NCBI RefSeq assembly: GCF_000430505.1
Contig: NZ_AUMD01000019.1
Location: 248,001 to 312,000, forward strand
Direction: 5' to 3'
DNA length: 64,000 bases
Source of the DNA: Eisenibacter elegans DSM 3317
GTDB lineage: Bacteria > Bacteroidota > Bacteroidia > Cytophagales > Microscillaceae
Positions within the stretch are counted from its first letter, which is position 1, and every line of letters begins with the position of its first letter. Both the position numbers and the translations under genes were made by a program. Below are positions 53,043-61,112 of this stretch, piece by piece. The notes under the pieces were generated by a model. It was not told the DNA's origin, made no database searches, and saw only the letters and a program-made list of their open reading frames with translations.

Positions 53043-54332
53043 ATGCCCAAGACGCTACTACCCAACGCCTTGTTGTTTTTAGCTGGTATATCGCTGGTGC
53101 TTTTGAGCAACTGCCAAGGCCAAACACGCTATAGCGGGCTGATAGACAGCTTGTTGAAAACAGCTCCCGAAAGTTATGCTTTTGCGCCCATTCTAGAGGC
53201 TCCTGAGCAGTATGAGCTACAGATTATCTACACCCAAATCAATCGGGATGCTCAGAATCAAGCGCAACTCAAAACATTTCATTACCGCACTGCCAACGCC
53301 CCCTACTTCTACCCCGCCAGTACGGTCAAGCTACCCTATGCTATTGCAGCCTTACAGCGTCTCAACGAATTGGACCTGATTGGCCTCACACGCTACTCAC
53401 CGATGGAGGTCTTGGTGGCTCGTGAGCCCCAAAAACCCAACAAGCTCAAAGACAGTACCAGTGCTACCGGATACGCACATCTGGCGCACTATATACGCAA
53501 GGCACTGATTATCAGTGATAATGACGCTAGCAATCGGCTGTATGAATTTGTAGGCCAAAAATACCTCAACGAATGTTTTTGGCGGCGTAATTATGACGAC
53601 TTGCGCCTCATCCACCGTCTAGCCAACAGCAAGTTCAAATCTGTAGACAACCGCTACACCAATCCGATGCGCTTTTATCGTGTCGACAACCCCGAGGTGT
53701 TGGTCTATGAGCAAGCCGAGCAGCTCAACCCCCAAGCCTATCCGCCAAAAATAGATCCTATGCGCAAGGGTATTGGCTATATTGATGATGATACGGGAAA
53801 GCTCGTCAAACAACCCAAAGACCTGCGCGATAAAAACTATATCAGCCTCCCAACGCTACATCAAATCCTCATTGCGACCATGATGCCCGAAGCCGTAGCC
53901 CCCGAGCGACGCTTCAACCTCAGCCTCCAAGACCAACGCCTGCTCTGGCAAGCGCTCTCTAGCCTCCCTCGCGAAAATCGCTACCCCGACTATAGCCAGT
54001 ATCCCGATAATTATAACAAATACCTGCTCTATGGCGATACCCAAGGGCGAAGTATACCGAGCAATATCCGTATTTTCAACAAAGTCGGAATGGCTTTTGG
54101 ATACCTGATTGACAATGCTTATATCGTTGATTTTGACAAAGGGCTGGAGTTTTTCCTCTCGGTAGTGGTCTATACCAATAAAAACCAAATTCTTAATGAT
54201 GATCGGTATGAGTACAAAACCATCGGCTTTCCTTTGCTCCGAAATATAGGCCAACGTTTCTATGAGTACGAACAACAACGCATTAAAACACACAGACCTG
54301 ACTTGAGCGTATACAGACTGAACTACGATTGA
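53043..54332 (+). CDS. Class A beta-lactamase-fold serine hydrolase, lipoprotein
   Basis: A 429-residue lipoprotein with signal MPKTLLPNALLFLAGISLVLLSNC (C24). The penicillin-interacting fold motifs are in place: S93-TVK96 (YPASTVKLPYAIAAL), S158-D-N160 (IISDNDASNRLYEF) and K347-V-G in place of KTG (FNKVGMAFGY). Family members with this layout (beta-lactamase2, about 400 residues in Bacteroidota) are extracytoplasmic hydrolases of unknown substrate; peptidoglycan or a peptide is plausible. The Glu166-type motif of true class A lactamases is not evident, so resistance is not implied. Its stop codon lies in a GATTGACGATT repeat. Confidence 0.8.
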   Translation: MPKTLLPNALLFLAGISLVLLSNCQGQTRYSGLIDSLLKTAPESYAFAPILEAPEQYELQIIYTQINRDAQNQAQLKTFHYRTANAPYFYPASTVKLPYAIAALQRLNELDLIGLTRYSPMEVLVAREPQKPNKLKDSTSATGYAHLAHYIRKALIISDNDASNRLYEFVGQKYLNECFWRRNYDDLRLIHRLANSKFKSVDNRYTNPMRFYRVDNPEVLVYEQAEQLNPQAYPPKIDPMRKGIGYIDDDTGKLVKQPKDLRDKNYISLPTLHQILIATMMPEAVAPERRFNLSLQDQRLLWQALSSLPRENRYPDYSQYPDNYNKYLLYGDTQGRSIPSNIRIFNKVGMAFGYLIDNAYIVDFDKGLEFFLSVVVYTNKNQILNDDRYEYKTIGFPLLRNIGQRFYEYEQQRIKTHRPDLSVYRLNYD

Positions 54333-54366
54333 CGATTGCAGATTGGCGATTAAACTCTAAATCCCA
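54326..54366. repeat. GATTGACGAT-family repeat supplying the hydrolase stop codon
   Basis: CGATTGACGATTGCAGATTG starts inside the last codons of the hydrolase gene; the TGA at 54330-54332 is part of GATTGACG. The second half GATTAAACTCTAAATCCC matches the copy at 52722. Confidence 0.55.
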
Positions 54367-54367
54367 C

Positions 54368-55723
54368 TTATGATTTGACTTTCATCCCAAAAATCAGGAT
54401 GTCATCTATTTGTCGGTGTGTACCATTTTCGGTCCATTCCCTCAGCTCTTGTTCCAATACATTTTGTTGTTCATCAAATGGCAGCTCACTGATTGTCAGA
54501 AAGACCTCTCGCAGCCTTTTGGTAGAAAAACGGCGGCCTTTGGGCCCTCCAAATTGGTCTTGCAGGCCGTCAGAAGTAAGGTAAAATGTCATATCATCCT
54601 CGATAGGGATGGTATGTAAGCTGAAGTGGTCTTGGGTGGTATAGTTTTGAAACCCTCCAATGATGATATTATCCCCCTTGATGACCTCCAGTTCTCCGTT
54701 TCGGATGAGGTACAGAGGATGTGCGGCAGCAGCATAATCCAACCGATAAAAATGCGATTGCTGGGTTTGAGGGTTATATTTTTTGTGCAACACACAAATA
54801 CCGATGTCCATCCCGTCTTGGTTGCGGGTTTCTTTTTGTCGTAGTGCTCGTTGTACTTCTTCTTTGAGGTTGTGTAATATCTCGTCTGGGTTGATAATTT
54901 GGCGAATATTGACAATCTCGTGTAGCAAGTCATTGCCTATCAGGCTCATAAAAGCCCCAGGGATACCATGTCCGGTACAGTCAGCTACTGCAATAATCAG
55001 CCGGTCTTGCATGGCGGCAAACCAATAAAAATCACCACTGACGATATCGCGAGGCTTATAAAAGATAGTAAAATCTTCTATGTGGGCGGCAATCTCTTCG
55101 TGGCGTGGCAAGATAGCTGTCTGAATGCGCCTAGCATAGTTGATACTGGCGGTCAGGTCGTTATTTTTGTGTTCTATCAGTTGTTTTTGCTGCTCTAGCG
55201 CCTGACTTTTCTCATTGATTTGCTCATATGCCTGAATTAGCTCTTGGGTACGCTGGGCTACTTTTTGTTCCAATAAGGCATTGAGTTCGGCCAGCTTTCC
55301 TGTATTTTCGTTCAGCTCTTTTTCTTGTTGGTAGCTTTTGAGCCCCTGTTTGATGGTAATGACCAAGTCTTCTTCTTGCCAGGGTTTGCTGATACAGCGG
55401 TAAAGATTGGTATTGTTGAAGAGCGTCGTGATGGAGGTGATAGGGCGATCGGGATCTATAAGCAATATTTTGATGCTCTGCGGCAGGGTCTGATGAACCT
55501 TGCTGAGCAATTCTTCCCCAGAGATGCCTTCGAGGTGATAAGCCGTCAACAACAGCGGAATTTCATAACCTTCGGCCACAAAAGTCAGTATCTTCTCCCA
55601 TGCCTCTTGGCCGTTGGAGGCGTGTTCTATCCGAAAGGTCGTACTGAAATGCTTGTCGAGCTGCCCCAAGAGGGCTACCAAAGCATCCAGTGCTGATTCT
55701 ACACAAAAGAGTATGCGCTTCAT
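54368..55723 (-). CDS. Pseudo-receiver fused to SpoIIE-type PP2C phosphatase
   Basis: A 451-residue response-regulator-like protein. The N-terminal receiver fold (about 1-130) lacks its phospho-acceptor: the line LLLTAYHLEGISGEELL has A61 where the neighbouring kinase has D70, and the acidic pair is E-S (FCVESALDA); K113 in SKPW is kept. A coiled coil (about 135-200) leads to a PP2C/SpoIIE domain (about 205-451) with intact metal-site motifs GDFYWF, VADCTGHGIPGAFMS, TSDGLQDQFGG and QIDDILIFG. It should dephosphorylate a serine/threonine phosphoprotein such as an anti-sigma antagonist; none is encoded here. Last gene of a three-gene unit. Confidence 0.88.
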   Translation of the reverse strand: MKRILFCVESALDALVALLGQLDKHFSTTFRIEHASNGQEAWEKILTFVAEGYEIPLLLTAYHLEGISGEELLSKVHQTLPQSIKILLIDPDRPITSITTLFNNTNLYRCISKPWQEEDLVITIKQGLKSYQQEKELNENTGKLAELNALLEQKVAQRTQELIQAYEQINEKSQALEQQKQLIEHKNNDLTASINYARRIQTAILPRHEEIAAHIEDFTIFYKPRDIVSGDFYWFAAMQDRLIIAVADCTGHGIPGAFMSLIGNDLLHEIVNIRQIINPDEILHNLKEEVQRALRQKETRNQDGMDIGICVLHKKYNPQTQQSHFYRLDYAAAAHPLYLIRNGELEVIKGDNIIIGGFQNYTTQDHFSLHTIPIEDDMTFYLTSDGLQDQFGGPKGRRFSTKRLREVFLTISELPFDEQQNVLEQELREWTENGTHRQIDDILIFGMKVKS

Positions 55724-55742
55724 ACAAATGAGTTAAGTAAGG

Positions 55743-56975
55743 CTACACGCGCCGCAGGCCATTGGGCAAAGATACAACAAAAGTAGTACCTTGTCCTTGT
55801 TGGCTTTGTAGGTCGATAGTTCCGCCCAGTTTGTCTACCAAGGTTTTGATAATCGCCAAGCCCAAGCCCGTAGAGCCTTCGCCTTGAGTAGGGCGGGCGC
55901 TGAGGCGTTGGAATTTTTTGAACAAAAGCCGCTTGTCTTCATCGCTAAAGCCCTGCCCTTGGTCTTTGATTGTTAGCTCAAACCGATTTGCCTTGAGCTT
56001 GAGACTTATCATTACAGTCGTATGGGGGTAAGAAAACTTAAGCGCATTTGAGAGGAGGTTATTCAAAATCCTTACCACAAAATCACCATCTGTACAAACT
56101 ACAGTGGTTTGGGGTGGAAAATCACGTTGGAGGGTGATATTTTTTTGTGTGGCTTCGGCTTCAAAAAACACCAATTGCTCTTCTAACAAACTGACCAGCG
56201 CCACGTCTTGGCAATCAGGTTCGGAGCCTTGGTGTTCGTACGCATTGATATCCAACAAATCACGGATAAGGTGATAGCCTCGCTCTATGGTTTGGCCGGC
56301 AAGGCGCATATACTGTTGTTGGTCTTCGTTTAGGTGGCCTGCCAGCTTGATTAGCTCCAACACTCCTTTGACTTTGTTGAGTGGGGCTTTGAGATCGTGT
56401 GCCACGATACTCATCAGCAGGTCTTTCTCGTGATTTAACTCTTGCAAGGCCCTATTTTTGTGTTCGAGCTCTTCTGTTCGTTGCTGTACCTTGCGCTCCA
56501 GCGAGGCATTGAGTTCGGCCAATTCTTTGTTTTGTTGTTCTATTCGGATGCCCTGTTGGTAAATTTTCAACCCTTGATTGACCGTGCTGACCAGCTCCTC
56601 TGCGCTCCAAGGTTTGACCAAGTACATGAACAACCCTGCTTGGTTGATGATATTGCGCACCCCCTCGACGGTAGCCTGCCCTGTCAACAAGATATTGAGG
56701 GTATTGGGCGAATATTGATGGATACGCCGCAGCAGCTCGTCGCCGCGCATTCCGGGCATAGTAAAATCTGTGATAACGAGCGGGATATCGTGTCCTTCTT
56801 GGCGCAATTCATCAAAAAGTGCCAGCGCTTCTTCAGCGCTTTCGGCTATTTCAATCAAAAAAAGTTCCTCAAAATAGCGTTTGAGTTGTTTTTTGAGACT
56901 GTCTAAGATGAGCTTTTCATCATCGACACAGAGTATCACTTGTTTTTTTATCATATCCGATGGTGCTAACCCCAT
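55743..56975 (-). CDS. Receiver-histidine kinase protein (REC-HisKA-HATPase)
   Basis: A 410-residue soluble protein with an N-terminal receiver (D70 in ITDFTMPGM, K121 in VKPW), a coiled-coil linker (about 140-185, EQQNKELAELNASLERKVQQ), HisKA (H193 in VAHDLKAPLNKVKG) and HATPase (NNLLSNALKF, DQGQGFSDED, GSTGLGLAI). The kinase core is intact. Order REC then kinase allows it to be switched by the upstream sensor, the likely role given that the sensor gene ends 9 bp before. MIKKQVILCVDD (from 56954) is an alternative start seven codons in. A 19-bp gap leads to the phosphatase gene. Confidence 0.9.
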   Translation of the reverse strand: MGLAPSDMIKKQVILCVDDEKLILDSLKKQLKRYFEELFLIEIAESAEEALALFDELRQEGHDIPLVITDFTMPGMRGDELLRRIHQYSPNTLNILLTGQATVEGVRNIINQAGLFMYLVKPWSAEELVSTVNQGLKIYQQGIRIEQQNKELAELNASLERKVQQRTEELEHKNRALQELNHEKDLLMSIVAHDLKAPLNKVKGVLELIKLAGHLNEDQQQYMRLAGQTIERGYHLIRDLLDINAYEHQGSEPDCQDVALVSLLEEQLVFFEAEATQKNITLQRDFPPQTTVVCTDGDFVVRILNNLLSNALKFSYPHTTVMISLKLKANRFELTIKDQGQGFSDEDKRLLFKKFQRLSARPTQGEGSTGLGLAIIKTLVDKLGGTIDLQSQQGQGTTFVVSLPNGLRRV

Positions 56976-56984
56976 CTAAGGGCT

Positions 56985-59294
56985 TCAAGTACTTTCTGTT
57001 GTTTGTGTAGCTGGTTGGTGTATGGGTAAGTATATCATAAATACCGTTCCAAACCCTTGCTCACTCTGCACATCTATTCGGCCTTGGTGTTTTTCGACAA
57101 TTTTTTTGACAGTATGTAGCCCCAATCCACTGCCCTCGCCTATTTTTTTGGTAGTAAAAAAAGGTTCAAAAATCTTCGGAATCAGCTCTGGCGCTATTCC
57201 TTGTCCGCTATCTCGGATAGCCACTACGACCTCTTGTAGGCTGTGCATTTGTAGTTGTATTTTGATAGTGCCTTGGTAATTCATTGCCTGCAAGGCATTG
57301 TGAATCAAGTTACTCCATACTTGGGTAAGCTCATCAGGATACCCCCAGATATGGGGTACTGCATCAAAGCGCCGGACAATGTCCAGTCCTTTTTTGGTAT
57401 AATTAGCAAAGAGCACCAAGACTGTCTCCAAGCTGTCGGCCAAGTCTACTGGCACAGCCTCCGCATCGTCGGCGGGGTGTGTAAATCGCTTGAGCGAATG
57501 TACAATCACGGCTGCCTTTTCGGTGGCGTGTTGGATATGGGCGCTATCTCGTTGGAGGGTAGTCAGGTGATAGGCCATCTCTACCACCAGCCATCTGGAG
57601 GGGTGCAACAAAAGGGCTATATACTGCTCCCAGTCTTCTACCAAGCCGATGTCAGTCAGGGTGTCGGCCAGGCTATCGGCGCTTTCGAGCTGGTAGCTTT
57701 CGAGCAAGGCCTTGAGCTGCCGGCGTTGTTGGCGCTCTTCGGCGCTAGTACGGGGGCGACCTTGCTGTAGGGCTTGCGCTACCAAGGCAAAAAACAGCTT
57801 TTGGTATTTCTCATCCAAGGCCTTGAGCAAGAGTGGCAACTTACGGATGGTCTGCTGCACAGAGTCGCGCATATTCTCAACCGAAGCCTGTATGGCGCCC
57901 AGCGGAGTGTTGATATCGTGTGCGATACCTGCCGATAGTTGGCCTATCGTGGCCAACTTTTCGGTTTCTATCAGCTGGGCTTGAGCAGTTTTTAGGGTTT
58001 GGTGGTTTTTATCCAATACCCGTAGCTGCCGTTCGAGTTGCTCTTTTTGTTGCTCAATAACAGCTTTTTGCTGCCTGAGTGTCTGCTCATTGGTGTGCCG
58101 TGTCAGTGCGGCGCTAACCCACTGCCCCAAGATGATGATAAAGTCTACATCTGTCTGTACGATGCGCTGTGGCAGCGGCTCGCTATTGAAAAAAGAAAGT
58201 ACGCCAAAAAGCCGGTCTTGGACAATGAGCGGGATACCTAGGTAAGCCTCTACCCCGCCCTCTAGGTGGTTGAGTGTATGGGCATATTCTGTGAGGCTGA
58301 CGTGATCGATAGCCAGCGGCAGATGGTCTCTACAACAAGCCGCTTCGATACTTTGCGCCAGCGGAATCCCTTCCAACATATTCGTGTTGGCCAGCCAGTC
58401 GGCGGCGATAGTGACCCTGCTGACGTGCTCAAACAATATCAAGTGTTCTGATTGGAGCTGATAAATCACTCCTTGCTCAAAGCCAATAGCCTCTGTAGAA
58501 GCTTCCAATACCTCTCTGATTTGCGCCTTGAGGTCGCCTGATATATTGGCGGTCAGGGCATAGATTTGTTCGACCCGCTGTTTGGCCTTTTGTAGGGTTT
58601 GTTGAGAGTGTTCTAATTGGATGTTTTTCTGTGCCAACTCCTTATTTTGTCTCCTTACGCGTTCCTCCGCACGCTTGCGGGTCGTGATGTCTACCATCCC
58701 TACCGATACGGCATAAATCTGCCCGTACATATCATATACCGGATTGACCTGAAACTGATACCAAACTCTGCCGGCATATTTTATCTTGAGAGATTGGTCC
58801 AAGATATGGCGCTCTCCGAGCAAGGCTTTTTGAAACAGCTGCTCAAAAACCGGCTGTACCTCCTCAGGTATCATCGGGGCTACTGGCGCACCTTCGCGAA
58901 GCCTTTGCCCAAAAAGCTCTTGGGCATATTCGTATGCTAAGGTGTTGAATGTCAGTATATTTTTTTGGGGGGATAAAAGGCAATAAGCGTGGCTCAGGTT
59001 ATTCAGAATGGCTTTGAGCTGTACGGCAGATTCCTGTAAACGCTGTTGTTGGGCTACCAAGACCTCATTGTGTTGGTCGTATTGTTGTTGCATTTGTTGC
59101 CAGACCAAGCGCATACCCCGCGCTTGGCGCAAGTATACCCAAAGCGCAAGCATCCCTAATAACAGGCCAGAGATGACCAGTATCTGCTCAAATGATAAAT
59201 TGAGGTGTAAGAGCTTTTCAGAAGCTGCTAAAAACATCGAACCACAATAATAAGGAGATGAATTGATGGTTTTAAGATACGCTTTTTTGACCAA
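56985..59294 (-). CDS. PAS-GAF sensor histidine kinase
   Basis: A 769-residue sensor kinase. One hydrophobic helix (about 37-56, EQILVISGLLLGMLALWVYL) anchors it in the membrane. PAS (about 92-205), coiled coil, GAF (about 256-400) and a kinase core follow: H459 in AGIAHDINTPLGAIQ, NLIHNALQAM, DSGQGIAPE and GSGLGLHTVKKI. Between the H-box and N-box is an extended helical insert of about 190 residues, seen in a subset of kinases with a GAF module. An alternative ATG is at 59237. It is the first gene of a three-gene unit with a REC-kinase and a PP2C phosphatase. Confidence 0.9.
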   Translation of the reverse strand: MVKKAYLKTINSSPYYCGSMFLAASEKLLHLNLSFEQILVISGLLLGMLALWVYLRQARGMRLVWQQMQQQYDQHNEVLVAQQQRLQESAVQLKAILNNLSHAYCLLSPQKNILTFNTLAYEYAQELFGQRLREGAPVAPMIPEEVQPVFEQLFQKALLGERHILDQSLKIKYAGRVWYQFQVNPVYDMYGQIYAVSVGMVDITTRKRAEERVRRQNKELAQKNIQLEHSQQTLQKAKQRVEQIYALTANISGDLKAQIREVLEASTEAIGFEQGVIYQLQSEHLILFEHVSRVTIAADWLANTNMLEGIPLAQSIEAACCRDHLPLAIDHVSLTEYAHTLNHLEGGVEAYLGIPLIVQDRLFGVLSFFNSEPLPQRIVQTDVDFIIILGQWVSAALTRHTNEQTLRQQKAVIEQQKEQLERQLRVLDKNHQTLKTAQAQLIETEKLATIGQLSAGIAHDINTPLGAIQASVENMRDSVQQTIRKLPLLLKALDEKYQKLFFALVAQALQQGRPRTSAEERQQRRQLKALLESYQLESADSLADTLTDIGLVEDWEQYIALLLHPSRWLVVEMAYHLTTLQRDSAHIQHATEKAAVIVHSLKRFTHPADDAEAVPVDLADSLETVLVLFANYTKKGLDIVRRFDAVPHIWGYPDELTQVWSNLIHNALQAMNYQGTIKIQLQMHSLQEVVVAIRDSGQGIAPELIPKIFEPFFTTKKIGEGSGLGLHTVKKIVEKHQGRIDVQSEQGFGTVFMIYLPIHQPATQTTEST

Positions 59295-59398
59295 ACTAGA
59301 TACACCTCAAGCACAGTTTTAGAAAAAATCATCCTAATATGCGTATCTTGCAGCCCCTTAGCCCATACTGTTTTTATTCACCCAAAATATTTTGTCTG

Positions 59399-59692
59399 AT
59401 GGATATTACCCCCGAAGAATTGCAAGAACGCCTAGCCAAGGGCGAAGCACTCCATATTGTAGATGTACGAGAGCCTTTTGAGTATGAAGATGATAACCTA
59501 GAGGGTATACTCATTCCCTTGGGCAACATCGGCGACCGCTGGGAAGAGCTGGCCGAGCTGAAAGAGGCCGAAATCATTATCCACTGCCGCAGTGGCCGCC
59601 GCAGCGAAACGGCGCAGAAGTTCCTCCAAAGCAAGGGCTTTGCCAATGTGCGCAACCTTATCGGTGGTATCGAAGCTTACCGCAGCCTCTAA
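59399..59692 (+). CDS. Single-domain rhodanese-like protein
   Basis: The 97-residue protein starts MDITPEELQERLAKGEALHI and is one rhodanese fold: VDVREPFEYEDDNLEG, then the active loop IIHCRSGRRSETAQ with the catalytic cysteine. Such GlpE/PspE-like proteins move sulfane sulfur to acceptors in the cytoplasm; the acceptor is unknown. ATG 59399 is used; an upstream ATG at 59339 adds 20 unrelated residues. A strong terminator follows within 25 bp, so it is a one-gene unit. Confidence 0.9.
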   Translation: MDITPEELQERLAKGEALHIVDVREPFEYEDDNLEGILIPLGNIGDRWEELAELKEAEIIIHCRSGRRSETAQKFLQSKGFANVRNLIGGIEAYRSL

Positions 59693-59714
59693 GCCGCTGC
59701 CTCATACCTCTGCG

Positions 59715-59750
59715 CCCTTTTGGAGTCAGACGCTCCGAAAGGGTCTTTTT
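59715..59750 (+). terminator. Terminator of the rhodanese gene
   Basis: CCCTTTTGGAG (59715-59725) pairs with CTCCGAAAGGG (59733-59743), then TCTTTTT. It lies inside the open frame of the next gene, which shows that that gene starts downstream of it. Confidence 0.8.
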
Positions 59751-59776
59751 ACACACCCCATTACTCCCTGATTATT

Positions 59777-60994
59777 TTGAAGTTATTCCCTAATTTGGTT
59801 CGTGCGGTGGTCTCCGGGTTGGAGTCCATTTTTGCTAAAAAACAATACGCTGACAAAGTTATCGAGCGGCTCTTGCGCTCTAACCCCCGCTGGGGCGCAC
59901 GCGACCGTGCCTTTATTGCTGAAAATATCTATGATATTGTCCGCCACTGGCGGCGCTATACCGAAGCCCTAGGGCTTTCGTACCAAGATGCCCCTACCGA
60001 AGCTCAACTATGGCTTATTTTTGGGGTACATCAGATGAGCCAAGGTTATTACCTACCCAACTGGGAGGAATTTGCAGCATTAGACCCCGCCCAAATCGAA
60101 AAGCGGCTGAACCAACTGCTCAAGCGCAGAGAGGTGATGTATTCTATCCCTGACTGGCTCGACCAACTAGGCTATGAGGCTTTTGGCAAACGATGGGAGG
60201 CGCAACTCGACGCACTACAACAAGAAGCTCCAGTGGTGTTACGTACCAATACACTCAAAACCAGCGTATCGGAGCTGAAAGCCGCGCTCCAAGCCGATGA
60301 TATCGATACTTACCGCCTAACCGAATACCCACAGGCCTTGGTACTCAAGGAGCGTAAGCCTGTATTCAAACACCCACTCTTCAAAGAGGGCTGGTTTGAA
60401 GTACAAGATGCCGGCTCGCAGTTTATCTCCCAACAATTGGATATACAACCCGGTATGCGGGTGATTGATGCCTGCGCCGGAGCCGGAGGCAAGGCCCTAC
60501 ACCTAGCCGCTCTGATGGAAAACAAGGGGAAGCTCATCGCAATGGATGTAGAAGAATACAAACTACAGGAGCTAAAACGTCGCGCACGCCGCGCCGGTAT
60601 TTCAGTCATCGAGCCGCGCCTGATTGACTCTAACAAGGCCATCAAACGCCTTGCCCAAAGCGCAGATCGCCTGCTGCTGGATGTGCCTTGTTCTGGCTTG
60701 GGGGTATTGCGCCGCAACCCCGATGCTAAGTGGAAACTACAGCCGGAGTTTGTCGAAAAAATCCAGCAAGTCCAACAAGATATCTTGCAACGCTACAGCA
60801 CAATGCTCAAGGTAGGGGGGAAAATGATTTATGCAACCTGTAGCTTATTGCCTCAAGAAAATGAGCACCAAGTACAGAAGTTTTTGGCCAATCACGGTGC
60901 GCAATTCCGGCTCCTGTCCGAATGGCACCTCAGCCCAACATCTCATAATACTGATGGCTTCTATCTGGCTTGCCTCGAAAGGATTGCGGAGTAA
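59777..60994 (+). CDS. RsmB-like rRNA cytosine-C5 methyltransferase
   Basis: About 405 residues. The N-terminal helical part (KVIERLLRSNPRWGARDRAFI) is of RsmB/NusB type. The SAM-binding motif DACAGAGGKALHLAALM, LLLDVPCSG (catalytic Cys) and YATCSLLPQENEHQV (second Cys) mark an RsmB/NOL1-NOP2 enzyme that makes 5-methylcytosine in 16S rRNA. The start is uncertain: no ATG lies in frame, and a terminator within the frame rules out anything before about 59755. TTG 59777 (KLFPNLVRAVVSG) is my choice; GTG codons near 59813 are alternatives. Confidence 0.85.
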   Translation: MKLFPNLVRAVVSGLESIFAKKQYADKVIERLLRSNPRWGARDRAFIAENIYDIVRHWRRYTEALGLSYQDAPTEAQLWLIFGVHQMSQGYYLPNWEEFAALDPAQIEKRLNQLLKRREVMYSIPDWLDQLGYEAFGKRWEAQLDALQQEAPVVLRTNTLKTSVSELKAALQADDIDTYRLTEYPQALVLKERKPVFKHPLFKEGWFEVQDAGSQFISQQLDIQPGMRVIDACAGAGGKALHLAALMENKGKLIAMDVEEYKLQELKRRARRAGISVIEPRLIDSNKAIKRLAQSADRLLLDVPCSGLGVLRRNPDAKWKLQPEFVEKIQQVQQDILQRYSTMLKVGGKMIYATCSLLPQENEHQVQKFLANHGAQFRLLSEWHLSPTSHNTDGFYLACLERIAE

Positions 60995-61002
60995 CCAGCT
61001 TG

Positions 61003-61053
61003 TAGATTGACGATTTTAGATTGACAACCTGAAATCCCAAATCGTAAATCCCA
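61003..61053. repeat. GATTGACGAT-family repeat upstream of the P450 gene
   Basis: TAGATTGACGATTTTAGATT and the rough inverse AAATCCCAAATCGTAAATCCC make an imperfect hairpin 9 bp past the methyltransferase stop. Confidence 0.55.
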
Positions 61054-61112
61054 AGGGAGATATGCCGGAAAAATGCTAACTTGAATGCACGAACAAAACT
61101 ATCCTACATTTT

